Shown one piece after another: positions 18,734-27,369 of a stretch of DNA of 64,000 nt. The notes beneath the pieces were generated by a model. It saw only the letters and a program-made list of their open reading frames with translations. It had not been told where the DNA came from and did no database searches. The stretch covers positions 930,001 to 994,000 of the forward strand of contig NZ_CP104143.1 in the NCBI RefSeq assembly GCF_025200715.1, in the 5' to 3' direction. This stretch comes from Rhizobium sullae. Lineage in GTDB: Bacteria; Pseudomonadota; Alphaproteobacteria; Rhizobiales; Rhizobiaceae. The position numbers and the translations under genes were made by a program. How positions within the stretch are numbered: the first letter of the stretch is position 1; each line of letters begins with the position of its first letter.

Positions 18734-19879
18734 TCAAAGCGAAACGGTATCGACTTTCTTGCCGGCGAAGCGAAGCGCAATCTCGCCCTTGATGAGCTGC
18801 AGCGCGGGCGTGCCGAACAGTTCGCGCCGCCAGCCGTTGAGTGCTGCGACCTCCGCCTTTTCGCCTTCCGCCGCGATCTTGTCGAGATCTTCGCTGTTGG
18901 CGATGACCTTCGGCGCAACGCCGTGTTTTTCCGAAATCAGCTTCAGCAGCACCTTGAGCAGTTCGACCGCGGCTGCAGCACCTTCCGGCGCCTGCGTCTG
19001 GCGCGGCACATGCGGCATGTCGGCCTTCGGCAGGGCAAGGGCAGTATTGACCGCTTCGAGAACCATGGTGCCGGCAGTCGAACGCTCCCAGCCCTTTGGA
19101 ACCGTGCGAAGGCGGCTCAGCGCTTCGGCGTCCTTCGGTTGCTGCTGGGCAATCTCATAGATCGCATCGTCCTTCAGTACGCGCGAACGCGGCACATTGC
19201 GGGAGCGCGCTTCGCGCTCGCGCCAGGCCGCGACATATTTGAGGATCGCGAGTTCCTGCGGTTTGCGCAGCCGCATCTTCAAACGCTGCCAGGCATCGTC
19301 CGGATGCATGTCGTAGGTTTCGCGCGATTCGAGAATATCCATCTCCTCGGAAAGCCAGGACGAGCGGCCTTCGCGCTCCAGCTCGGCCTTGAGATAGAGA
19401 TAGGCGTCGCGCAGATGCGTAACGTCCGCCAACGCATAATCGAGCTGCTTTTCGGAAAGCGGTCTCCGGCTCCAGTCGGTGAAGCGCGAGGATTTGTCAA
19501 TCTGCACGCCCTTTGTCCGGCTGATGAGTTGGTCGTAGGATACGCTGTCGCCGAAGCTGCAGACCATCGCGGCGACCTGTGTGTCGAAGATCGGATGCGG
19601 GATCAGCCCGCCGCGATGGAAGATGATTTCGATGTCCTGGCGCGCCGCATGGAAAACCTTCAGCACATTCGGATTGGCCATCAGCTCGAAGAAGGGCGCA
19701 AGGTCAATGCCCTTGGCAAGCGGATCGATGATGACTTCCGTCGTCGGGCTTGCCATCTGTATCAGGCAGAGCTCCGGCCAGAATGTCGTCTCACGCAGAA
19801 ATTCAGTGTCGATTGTAAGGAAGTCGGACTTGGCCAGCTCTTTGCAGGCGGCCGCCAATTCGGCGGTTGTTTCTATCAT
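18734..19879 (-). CDS. rnd: Ribonuclease D
   Basis: RNase D trims the 3' ends of tRNA precursors. The 381-residue protein has the DEDD exonuclease residues in LTIDTEFLRETTFWPELCLIQ (abridged as TIDTEFLRE), HAARQDIEI and the DEDDy signature YALADVTHLRD. An HRDC-type helical domain follows (LAILKYVAAWREREARSRN). Length is normal. It starts with ATG at 19879. It precedes the cyclase gene on the same strand by 92 bases and may share its transcript. Confidence 0.95.
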   Translation of the reverse strand: MIETTAELAAACKELAKSDFLTIDTEFLRETTFWPELCLIQMASPTTEVIIDPLAKGIDLAPFFELMANPNVLKVFHAARQDIEIIFHRGGLIPHPIFDTQVAAMVCSFGDSVSYDQLISRTKGVQIDKSSRFTDWSRRPLSEKQLDYALADVTHLRDAYLYLKAELEREGRSSWLSEEMDILESRETYDMHPDDAWQRLKMRLRKPQELAILKYVAAWREREARSRNVPRSRVLKDDAIYEIAQQQPKDAEALSRLRTVPKGWERSTAGTMVLEAVNTALALPKADMPHVPRQTQAPEGAAAAVELLKVLLKLISEKHGVAPKVIANSEDLDKIAAEGEKAEVAALNGWRRELFGTPALQLIKGEIALRFAGKKVDTVSL

Positions 19880-20233
19880 GTCAATTCATTCGCAAGGAAA
19901 AAGATCGGTTAACCTTCCTTCTCCTTTACGTTCGATATGTCAATACGTTGAAGGCGCCTGTGGCGGCACGGCTGGCGGGTTATTCGCCGGGATTGATACG
20001 ATGCTTCCTACAATTGCTGCGTTCGTTGGCGGAGGCCTCTCAGTGCACGACTCTCTGCTAAAGGTAATGCAACTATGGCGGAAAGCTGTATGCAACATAA
20101 AAGAGAGGTTTCGTCGTGCCGAAGATTCTCCTCGCCCTCTCCCTGCAAGCGGGGCGAGGGGACTTGCCTCGCCAAATGGCCTAGAAGGGCGGCGAGGTTG
20201 CCGGCAGGCGGATGAAGGGGCTATCGCTCCATC
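19880..20233. other. Intergenic region with one palindromic repeat
   Basis: The 354 bases between the divergent-side start of rnd and the end of the multicopper oxidase gene hold no convincing gene. Near 20130-20159 there is an inverted repeat (CCTCGCCC and GGGCGAGG, 14-base spacer) of the kind scattered in alphaproteobacterial intergenic DNA (CCCTCTCCCTGCAAGCGGGG-like). It may help end transcription of the oxidase gene. Confidence 0.5.
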
Positions 20234-21625
20234 TTAAACAACCCGCACATAGCTCGTCATGCCTGTTTTCTGATGCTCGATGATATGGCAATGCAGCACC
20301 CAGTCGCCCGGATTGTCGGCGACGAAGGCGAGCTGGACCTTCTCGTCGGGTTGGACGAGATAGGTGTCGGAAACGAGCGGCATCACCTGTCGCGTCGAGG
20401 ATGAAATAACGGTGAAGCTCATGCCGTGCAGATGGATCGGATGCAGGTGCGGCGTCACGTTCTCGAGCTGGAAGACGTAGCTCTTGCCGAGCTTCAGCTC
20501 GGCAATCGGAGCTGCCGAACCGGCAATGTCGCCCGGCCATGGCACTCTGTTGATCGCCCAGAAAGTGTAGCCCAGCGTGCCGCATATGCTGTCGGCGGAT
20601 GCGTTTTCCGCCGTGGCGCTGAGCACCAGCGGGATCTTCTCGGCGGAGGACAGATCGGCGTGCGGGACCGGATTGGCGGCAAGCGGGGCAAGGTCGCCCG
20701 CATTGCGTTTCAGAGACTGTCCGACGGCGCGCAGGCTGGCGATTGTTTTCGGCGCAGTCCCCCGAATATCCTCCAGGATCGCTACAGCGCCTTCGCTGTC
20801 CGGCATCCTGACGGCAAGATCCAGCCGCTGCCCGGGGCCGATCTGGAGCAGGTCAAGCGGAAAGCGCTGCGGCACCGGATTGCCGTCGATGGCAATCACC
20901 GTCGCCTCGGCGCCTTCCATCCGCAGCGAGAAGACGCGGGTGACATCTGTCACGGCGACGCGCAGGCGGACAAGGCCGCCGGCCGGCGCATCATTTTGCG
21001 GCTCCTGCTGCCAGTTCGCGGTGCGCACTGTTCCGTAGGTGCCGGTCTTTGCCGCGTCGCGCGGACGGAAGGGCGCAATGAACTGCCCGTCTCCGCCGAG
21101 CCGCCAGTCGCGCAGGTTGAGCACGATTTCTGCATCGAATGCCGGATCGGCCGGATCCTCGACGACGATCGCGCCGGCCATGCCGCGCCCTATCTGTGTG
21201 AGCGTGTTGCAATGCGGGTGGTACCAGAAGGTGCCGGCATCCGGCGGCGTGAAGGCGTAGTCGAAGCTGTCGCCGGTATAGACGTAGGGCTGCGTCATGA
21301 AGGGCACGCCGTCCATCCGGTTGTCGATGCGCAGGCCATGCCAGTGGATCGTCGTCGGTTCGTCTAGAGCATTGGTCAGGCGCGCGGCATAGGGCCGGCC
21401 ACGGGTCATGCGCAGCACCGGCGGTGGACCACCGTCGCCCCAGGTCATGACACCCCTCGTCGGCCCGGCAGCGGTCAGCGAAGCCTCGGTCTTCACCGCC
21501 CGCAGCACCCGCGGTTCGGGTGCCGAGCCGGCAAAGCCGAACTTGCCGGCGACAGCCATGCCGGCGCCATAAGCGCCGGCGATGGCGGACGCCTTCAGCA
21601 GATTGCGGCGGGTGAGTAGGGGCAT
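20234..21625 (-). CDS. Tat-exported multicopper oxidase (laccase-like)
   Basis: A 463-residue periplasmic copper oxidase. The N-terminus carries a twin-arginine signal (TRRNLLKASAIAG). All four copper-ligand blocks are intact: IHWHGLRIDN, FWYHPHCNTL, HLHPIHLHGMSF and WVLHCHIIEHQKTGM, including the type 1 copper cysteine and axial Met. Such enzymes (CueO, CumA, bilirubin-oxidase-like) oxidise cuprous ion, phenols or manganese. I chose the ATG at 21625 because the Tat motif follows directly; an in-frame upstream ATG adds ten residues. It is divergent from aspS, with 258 bases between. No copper-transport genes are adjacent, so the role is open. Confidence 0.93.
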   Translation of the reverse strand: MPLLTRRNLLKASAIAGAYGAGMAVAGKFGFAGSAPEPRVLRAVKTEASLTAAGPTRGVMTWGDGGPPPVLRMTRGRPYAARLTNALDEPTTIHWHGLRIDNRMDGVPFMTQPYVYTGDSFDYAFTPPDAGTFWYHPHCNTLTQIGRGMAGAIVVEDPADPAFDAEIVLNLRDWRLGGDGQFIAPFRPRDAAKTGTYGTVRTANWQQEPQNDAPAGGLVRLRVAVTDVTRVFSLRMEGAEATVIAIDGNPVPQRFPLDLLQIGPGQRLDLAVRMPDSEGAVAILEDIRGTAPKTIASLRAVGQSLKRNAGDLAPLAANPVPHADLSSAEKIPLVLSATAENASADSICGTLGYTFWAINRVPWPGDIAGSAAPIAELKLGKSYVFQLENVTPHLHPIHLHGMSFTVISSSTRQVMPLVSDTYLVQPDEKVQLAFVADNPGDWVLHCHIIEHQKTGMTSYVRVV

Positions 21626-21883
21626 CTGGCGCTCCGGCAACAACAATGGCGTCATCTTTAAAGTTGACTGCAGGTTTCATCAATAAAGAAGTGAAGGCTA
21701 AACTGCCGCAGTTGCCTTGCATTGGGCTTCCGAATAAACCACGCCAAAGTGCTGCTCGATGCGGCCCAAGCCTTGACAAATCGGACCGTCCATGCGCTTT
21801 TCCGCCCGATTTTCTTGTCGGCACCGGAGAGCCATTCGAGCCCCTTGCTGCCGTCTCAAGCCAAAATACCAGGATTAGACATT

Positions 21884-23674
21884 ATGCATCGCTACCGCAG
21901 CCACACATGTGCAGCCCTCCGCAAGGCGGATGTCGGCTCGAATGTCCGGATTTCCGGCTGGGTCCACCGCGTTCGCGACCATGGCGGCCTTCTCTTTATC
22001 GACCTTCGCGACCATTACGGCATCACGCAGGTCGTTGCCGATCCGGATTCGCCGGCTTTCAAGATGGCGGAAACCGTTCGCGGCGAGTGGGTCATCCGCA
22101 TCGACGGCCTCGTGAAGGCACGTACCGAAGACACCGTCAACAAGGCGATGGCGACTGGCGAGATCGAGCTTTACGCGCAGGAGATCGAAGTTCTCTCCGC
22201 CGCCAAGGAACTACCGCTGCCGGTCTTCGGCGAGCCGGACTATCCGGAAGACGTCCGCCTCAAGTACCGCTTCCTCGACCTTCGCCGCGAGACGCTGCAC
22301 AAGAATATCGTCAAGCGCACCCAGGTCATCTCTGCCATGCGCCGCGAAATGGGCAATATCGGCTTCACCGAATATTCGACGCCGATCCTGACGGCCTCCT
22401 CGCCGGAAGGCGCACGTGACTTCCTGGTGCCGAGCCGCATCCATCCGGGCACCTTCTATGCCCTGCCGCAGGCGCCGCAGCTTTACAAGCAACTCTTGAT
22501 GGTTGCCGGTTTCGACCGCTATTTCCAGATCGCACCCTGCTTCCGCGACGAAGACCCGCGTGCCGACCGCCTGCCGGGTGAATTCTACCAGCTCGACCTC
22601 GAAATGAGCTTCGTGACCCAGGAGGACGTCTGGAATGCCACGGGTCCGCTGATGACCAAGGTGTTCGAGGAGTTTGCCGAAGGTAAGCCGGTGACCAAGG
22701 AGTGGCCGCGCATTCCTTATGACGAGGCAATCCGCAAATACGGCTCCGACAAGCCGGACCTGCGCAACCCGATCGTCATGGAGGCGGTGACCGAACACTT
22801 CGCCGGTTCAGGCTTCAAGGTTTTCGCGAACATGATCGCATCCAACCCGAAGGTTCAGGTCTGGGCGATCCCGGCAAAGACCGGCGGCTCCCGCGCCTTC
22901 TGCGACCGCATGAACGCCTGGGCGCAGAGCCAGGGCCAGCCGGGCCTTGGCTACATCTTCTGGCGCAAGGAGGGCGACAAGCTCGAAGGCGCAGGCCCGC
23001 TTGCCAAGAACATTGGCGAAGAGCGCACGGATGCAATCCGTACCCAGCTCGGCCTCGATGACGGCGACGCCTGCTTCTTCGTCGCCGGCGAGCCGGACAA
23101 GTTCTACAAGTTCGCAGGCGAAGCACGCAACCGCGCCGCCGACGAGCTGAACCTCATCGACCGCGACCGTTTTGAGCTCTGCTGGATCGTCGACTTCCCG
23201 TTCTTCGAATGGAACGAGGAAGAGAAGCGGGTCGACTTCGCGCACAACCCCTTCTCCATGCCGCAGGGCGGCTTGGAGGCACTGCAGAACCAGGATCCGC
23301 TGACAATCAAGGCCTTCCAGTACGACGCCGTCTGCAACGGCTTCGAAATCGCTTCGGGCTCGATCCGTAACCAGTCGCCGGAACTGATGGTCGCCGCCTT
23401 CGAAAAGGTGGGCTTGAGCCAGCAGGACGTCGAGGATCGCTTCGGCGGTCTCTATCGTGCCTTCCAATACGGCGCGCCGCCGCATGGTGGCGCTGCCTTC
23501 GGCATCGACCGTATCGTGATGCTGCTCGTCGGCGCCAAGAACCTGCGCGAAGTGACGCTGTTCCCGATGAACCAGCAGGCGCAGGACCTCCTGATGGGCG
23601 CCCCGTCGCCGGCAACGCCGACGCAGCTGCGCGAACTGGCGATCCGGCCGATCCCGCCGATCAAGAAGGACTGA
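21884..23674 (+). CDS. aspS: Aspartyl-tRNA synthetase
   Basis: A 596-residue class II synthetase charging tRNA-Asp. It has the N-terminal OB-fold anticodon-binding domain ([23 protein letters not shown], abridged), class II motif 2 ([20 protein letters not shown], abridged at 20) and motif 3 ([13 protein letters not shown]). The bacterial GAD insertion is present in the middle. ATG 21884 is chosen since the OB-fold begins there, although the frame is open further up. Length is the bacterial norm. It is a stand-alone housekeeping gene. Confidence 0.97.
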   Translation: MHRYRSHTCAALRKADVGSNVRISGWVHRVRDHGGLLFIDLRDHYGITQVVADPDSPAFKMAETVRGEWVIRIDGLVKARTEDTVNKAMATGEIELYAQEIEVLSAAKELPLPVFGEPDYPEDVRLKYRFLDLRRETLHKNIVKRTQVISAMRREMGNIGFTEYSTPILTASSPEGARDFLVPSRIHPGTFYALPQAPQLYKQLLMVAGFDRYFQIAPCFRDEDPRADRLPGEFYQLDLEMSFVTQEDVWNATGPLMTKVFEEFAEGKPVTKEWPRIPYDEAIRKYGSDKPDLRNPIVMEAVTEHFAGSGFKVFANMIASNPKVQVWAIPAKTGGSRAFCDRMNAWAQSQGQPGLGYIFWRKEGDKLEGAGPLAKNIGEERTDAIRTQLGLDDGDACFFVAGEPDKFYKFAGEARNRAADELNLIDRDRFELCWIVDFPFFEWNEEEKRVDFAHNPFSMPQGGLEALQNQDPLTIKAFQYDAVCNGFEIASGSIRNQSPELMVAAFEKVGLSQQDVEDRFGGLYRAFQYGAPPHGGAAFGIDRIVMLLVGAKNLREVTLFPMNQQAQDLLMGAPSPATPTQLRELAIRPIPPIKKD

Positions 23675-23714
23675 GTTCTTCGTAACGGAGTAAAACGCCC
23701 GCAGCCATGAAATG

Positions 23715-23746
23715 GCCCCCGAAAGTTGGACATCCACTTCGGGGGC
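23715..23746. repeat. Long imperfect hairpin downstream of aspS
   Basis: GCCCCCGAA (23715-23723) pairs with TTCGGGGGC (23738-23746), and inside TGGA and TCCA extend the pairing with small bulges. It lies 40 bases after the aspS stop without a T run. It may limit read-through toward the convergent carA gene, or be an end fragment of an old insertion sequence: the GTCCAACTTTCGGGGG-like arm resembles IS3-type ends. Neither can be settled here. The rest of the 237-base gap shows nothing. Confidence 0.5.
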
Positions 23747-23911
23747 GGCCGGCAACAATGAACGGCCGATCCCGCACGCCGATCAGCGGCCGGACCACCG
23801 GACGCGGCCTATCAGCGCCGGCTTCAGACGCGCGGCGCCGCAAAGAGCATGTCACGCAAAGGCAACTGTCTTGAGGGCATCCGGGCTTTTGACTTGGCCG
23901 TCAGGGGCGGT

Positions 23912-25117
23912 TCAACGCTCGGCGAGCGCTGCTTCACCTTTCTTCTCGCGCACCATGTTGATGAAGCGGCGGAAGAGGTAATGGCTGTCCTGCGGGCCGG
24001 GGGAGGCTTCCGGATGGTGCTGAACGGAGAAGATCTGCTTGCCTGAAACACGCAGGCCGCAATTCGTGCCGTCGAAGAGAGAAACGTGAGTTTCTTCAAT
24101 GCCTTCCGGCAATGATTTCGTGTCGACTGCGAAGCCGTGGTTCATCGAGACGATCTCGACCTTGCCAGTTGTGTGGTCTTTGACCGGATGGTTCGCGCCG
24201 TGATGGCCCTGATGCATTTTTTCGGTCTTTGCGCCGAGCGCGAGGCCGAGCATCTGGTGGCCGAGGCAGATGCCGAAGACCGGGATGTCCGTTTTGATCA
24301 GCTTCTGGATCACCGGCACGGCATATTCGCCGGTTGCCGCCGGATCGCCCGGGCCGTTTGACAGGAAGATGCCGTCCGGCTGCATGGCAAGCACATCCTC
24401 GGCGCTCGTCGTCGCCGGAACGACCGTGACCTTGCAATCGAGGCCGGCAAAGAGGCGCAGGATGTTGCGCTTTACGCCGTAATCGAGGCAGACGACATGG
24501 TATTTTGTTTTGTCGGCGTTGAGTTCCGCGTAGCCTTCATTCCATATCCACGGCGTTTGAGCCCACTGCGACGACTGGCCGGAAGACGCGATCTTGGCGA
24601 GGTCGAGGCCTTCGAGGCCGCTCCAGGCCTTGGCTTCCGCCTTCAGGGTTTCAAGGTCGAAGACGCCGTTCGGATCATGGGCAATGACCGCGTTCGGTGC
24701 GCCGTTCTCGCGGATCCAGGCGGTAAGCGCGCGGGTATCGACGCCGCAGAGGCCGATGACGCCACGGGCCTTCAGCCAGGTGTCGAGGTGCTTTGCGGCG
24801 CGGTAGCTGGAAGGCTCGGTGATGTCGGCCTTGAAGATGACGCCGACCGCGCCGTGGCGTGCTGCCGGCGTCAGGTCTTCGATGTCTTCGTCATTGGTGC
24901 CGATGTTGCCGATATGGGGGAAGGTGAAGGTAACGATCTGGCCGAGATAGGAGGGGTCGGTCAGGATTTCCTCGTAGCCGGTCAGCGCCGTATTGAAGAC
25001 CACTTCGGCCTGAACCTTGCCGGTCGCGCCGATGCCCTTGCCTTCGATCACGGTTCCATCTGCCAGAACGAGCAGGGCGGTCGGCTTTTCGGTTGTCCAG
25101 GGTGCTGTCGCGGTCAT
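23912..25117 (-). CDS. carA: Carbamoyl-phosphate synthase small (glutaminase) subunit
   Basis: CarA hydrolyses glutamine and passes ammonia to CarB for arginine and pyrimidine synthesis. The 401-residue protein has the N-terminal domain (LVLADGTVIEGKG, FNTALTGYEEILTDPSY) and the class I amidotransferase domain with the nucleophile Cys in VFGICLGHQMLG and the His-Glu pair in SVQHHPEASPGP. I chose ATG 25117 (MTATAPWT); an ATG two codons upstream is also possible. carB is not in the window, so the subunits are unlinked, as in other Rhizobiaceae. A clear promoter lies about 130-160 bases upstream. Confidence 0.97.
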   Translation of the reverse strand: MTATAPWTTEKPTALLVLADGTVIEGKGIGATGKVQAEVVFNTALTGYEEILTDPSYLGQIVTFTFPHIGNIGTNDEDIEDLTPAARHGAVGVIFKADITEPSSYRAAKHLDTWLKARGVIGLCGVDTRALTAWIRENGAPNAVIAHDPNGVFDLETLKAEAKAWSGLEGLDLAKIASSGQSSQWAQTPWIWNEGYAELNADKTKYHVVCLDYGVKRNILRLFAGLDCKVTVVPATTSAEDVLAMQPDGIFLSNGPGDPAATGEYAVPVIQKLIKTDIPVFGICLGHQMLGLALGAKTEKMHQGHHGANHPVKDHTTGKVEIVSMNHGFAVDTKSLPEGIEETHVSLFDGTNCGLRVSGKQIFSVQHHPEASPGPQDSHYLFRRFINMVREKKGEAALAER

Positions 25118-25246
25118 CTTCATCCCGTTTCCGGCAGGTGTCGACGTCTCGGGGCCGTCAGACTGCCATTTGTGTTCGCAAGCGTATGAGCGCAGCTTGT
25201 CGCAGCGCATCTCAGGCCTGATCACGAATTTTGGTGCAGGTGGCGG

Positions 25247-25275
25247 TAGATAGCCGCGCTATGCCCCGGCGTCAA
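25247..25275 (-). promoter_or_regulatory. Sigma-70-type promoter of carA
   Basis: Read on the minus strand: -35 TTGACG (25275-25270), a 17-base spacer, and -10 TATCTA (25252-25247). This gives a transcript with a leader of about 120 bases before the carA ATG at 25117. I saw no obvious terminator-antiterminator in the leader. Confidence 0.6.
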
Positions 25276-25391
25276 TCTTTGTAGCGCGGATCGGTGGGCT
25301 TTTCCTGCGCTTTCTTACGCGAATCTCGCAATTTATTTGATCCCTGCCATCGGGCTGGTTTATGAAGCGCCATTCAACAGGAGTGAAGATA

Positions 25392-25844
25392 ATGCTGCGC
25401 GATCAGCTCGCCACCGCGCTCAAGGACGCGATGAAATCCAAGAATGCCGAACGGCTCTCGACCGTCCGCCTGATCCAGGCGGCGATCAAGGACCGCGATA
25501 TCGCCAATCGCGGCACAGGCAAAGGCGAGGCTTCGGACGACGAGATCCTGCAGATCCTCGCCAAGATGGTGAAGCAACGCGACGAATCGGCGAAGATCTA
25601 CGAAGAGAACGCCCGTCCGGAACTCGCCGCCAAGGAACGGGCCGAAATCGTTGTCATCCAGGACTTCCTGCCCAAGCAGCTTTCGGAGCAGGAAGTGCGG
25701 GCGAATGTCGCCGCGATCATCAAGGAAACCAGCGCAGAGGGGCCGAAGGACATGGGCAAGGTCATGGCGGCGCTCAAGGAGCGTTATGCCGGGCAGATGG
25801 ACTTCGCCAAGGCCTCCGGCACAGTCAAGGAGCTGCTGAAGTAG
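25392..25844 (+). CDS. GatB/YqeY domain protein
   Basis: A 150-residue, wholly helical protein of the YqeY family, which resembles the tail domain of the GatB amidotransferase subunit. It has the family's N-terminal MLRDQLATALKDAMKSKN and the C-terminal MGKVMAALKERYAGQMDFAKASG. The function in the cell is not established; a role linked to tRNA-dependent amidation has been suggested from the domain. ATG 25392 has GGAG 11 bases upstream. It is divergent from carA and converges with the next gene, 1 base apart. In many rhizobia this gene lies just ahead of dnaG, as here. Confidence 0.9.
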   Translation: MLRDQLATALKDAMKSKNAERLSTVRLIQAAIKDRDIANRGTGKGEASDDEILQILAKMVKQRDESAKIYEENARPELAAKERAEIVVIQDFLPKQLSEQEVRANVAAIIKETSAEGPKDMGKVMAALKERYAGQMDFAKASGTVKELLK

Positions 25845-25845
25845 G

Positions 25846-26703
25846 CTAAACTGCCGGGCCAAGCACCGCTTCGGCCGCGGCATCGACGACCGCGAACTTC
25901 GCGGCCTGATAATTCCAGTATTCGAGAATGAAGCCGCGCGAGAGCCAGAGATCGCCCTTGCGCGGCGGCGCTTCCCAGCCGACGCTCCCCATTTCGGCAG
26001 CCTGGGAAAGCAGGCGCTTCAGGTGCGTGTTCGAAATCATGAACTGCGCGCGGATTTCGCCGAGCGATACGGGACCAAGAGCGATCCGCTCCTTCGACCG
26101 GTCGAAGCCCGGCAGGCGCGTCATCAGATAATCCATGACCAGGCCTCCCGAATTTGCCCAGTTGAAGAGATTGAAGGTCTTGCCGGGATCGCGCACGGCA
26201 TCGGTCTCGATGATCGCCTTCGCAATCAGCGGTTGAATTTTGCCGATGGTCGATGGGTCGGCACTTGCCCGCTCGACACGCTTTCCACCGTCGAGCCCAT
26301 CGAGGATAAACAGATGGGCGAGCAGCCATTTCAGGAAATGTTGTTCGGCCGTTTCCGTCGGCTCAAGCAGCCGCGTGCGCCGATCGCTCTGCCCGATTGC
26401 CGGCCTCAGAAACCGATAGGCGAGCATTTCCTGCATGAAAGCGGCAGCGGTATTGCGGCTGGCGATCTTGTTGGCGACGACGAATTCCACAAAGCGGCCG
26501 GAATAAAGCCCCTTCGTCGTGCCGTCCGGATAGCCGTAGTGCAGCGCAAACCCGGCGTGCGCCATCAACCAGCGCTGCTGCGCGGCAAAGATCGAGGCAA
26601 TGCGTGGGCTGTCGCGATAAATTGCAAGCATTTCATTGGCGCAGAGCAGTACCGCTTCAAAAAAACGATCATCGGCTGCAAGTTTTTCTGCGGTATTAGA
26701 CAT
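25846..26703 (-). CDS. Conserved hypothetical protein with a winged-helix-like C-terminus
   Basis: I do not recognise this 285-residue protein. The N-terminal two thirds are helical (EKLAADDRFFEAVLLCANEM, FVEFVVANKIASRNTAAAFM). The C-terminal part (LGPVSLGEIRAQFMISNTHLKRLLSQAAEMGSVGW, abridged) looks like a winged helix: a turn after SLGEI, then a recognition-helix-like NTHLKRLLSQAAE. That suggests DNA binding, perhaps as a regulator, but there is no proof. No signal peptide or membrane helix is seen. ATG 26703 is chosen. The gene is divergent from dnaG across a 666-base gap and convergent with the YqeY gene. Confidence 0.7.
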   Translation of the reverse strand: MSNTAEKLAADDRFFEAVLLCANEMLAIYRDSPRIASIFAAQQRWLMAHAGFALHYGYPDGTTKGLYSGRFVEFVVANKIASRNTAAAFMQEMLAYRFLRPAIGQSDRRTRLLEPTETAEQHFLKWLLAHLFILDGLDGGKRVERASADPSTIGKIQPLIAKAIIETDAVRDPGKTFNLFNWANSGGLVMDYLMTRLPGFDRSKERIALGPVSLGEIRAQFMISNTHLKRLLSQAAEMGSVGWEAPPRKGDLWLSRGFILEYWNYQAAKFAVVDAAAEAVLGPAV

Positions 26704-27369
26704 CGAACAATCCAGGCGGGCACACGTATTCCATCTGGCACGAAGGATGCGCCTGTCAATGTTACATTGCACAAGGATGCTGCAAAATTGCTTCGGTCAG
26801 TTAACCGGCAAGGTTAAAGCGCAAAATTAAAGAAGGCAGGAGCTGGGGGGTGCTCCTGCCTTCTTGCTCTTTGCTGTCGCTGGCGACGCGGGCCGAAACC
26901 CAAACCAGCGGCGTATTTGCAAAGGCACCCTTGCGAGGCGGCGCCGGGGGTAGGGATGGAGCCTCGCTCGGGGATCGCTTGTTGGGGTGGACGGTATTGC
27001 GGTGCGGCAGGGGATTCAAATTACAAAAATATAATAATTCGATCGCATGCTACCTCTGCACCTGCAGATGAGAGACAATGGTCGGGCGGTAGCCGCTTCT
27101 ATCGTTCCCGGAATAATATCATAAAGTTTTGTTTTTAAAGATTTTTATGAGATCCCTATTCCTGTCTGGAGAAATTGTGGAAACGAGGCGGCGCGCATCT
27201 TTGTGCACAATTGTCGCAGCCCGTCTCCCTGGTGGTTCACGCTTTCTTTGATTGACATTCTTCGATGTACGCTGCGCGGCCAAAGCCTGTGAATAGCGCG
27301 TCTTTCCGTCAAAGTTCATGGCACGTTCCACCAAACCTGCGTATATGATGGTTGGTCACGAGGGTTCAT
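26704..27369. other. Long intergenic region upstream of dnaG
   Basis: These 666 bases contain no convincing protein gene. They hold the promoter side of the hypothetical gene (26704-26820), a small TTAACC/GGTTAA inverted repeat (26800-26816), the strong hairpin at 26831-26864, and an AT-rich stretch (about 27020-27180) before dnaG. The 26870-27000 stretch is GC-rich and could belong to a non-coding RNA ending at the hairpin. Confidence 0.5.
26831..26864 (-). terminator. Strong hairpin, likely terminator of an unannotated transcript
   Basis: A perfect 13-bp stem (AGAAGGCAGGAGC at 26831-26843 and GCTCCTGCCTTCT at 26852-26864) with an 8-base loop. Read on the minus strand it is followed by TTTAATTTTG, a terminator-like T-rich tail, and the loop becomes ACCCCCCA. 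On the plus strand the tail is TGCTCTTTG, weaker. No annotated gene ends here on either strand, so it points to a small RNA read from the dnaG side. Confidence 0.6.

Noticed and set aside
21772..21801. CTTGACA as aspS promoter
   Set aside because: The -35 is good but the matching -10 (GCTTTT) is poor; not listed as a feature.
26801..27071. Several 60-75 codon frames in the gap before dnaG
   Set aside because: No ribosome sites, and they overlap the hairpin and AT-rich stretch; composition is unlike the coding genes.
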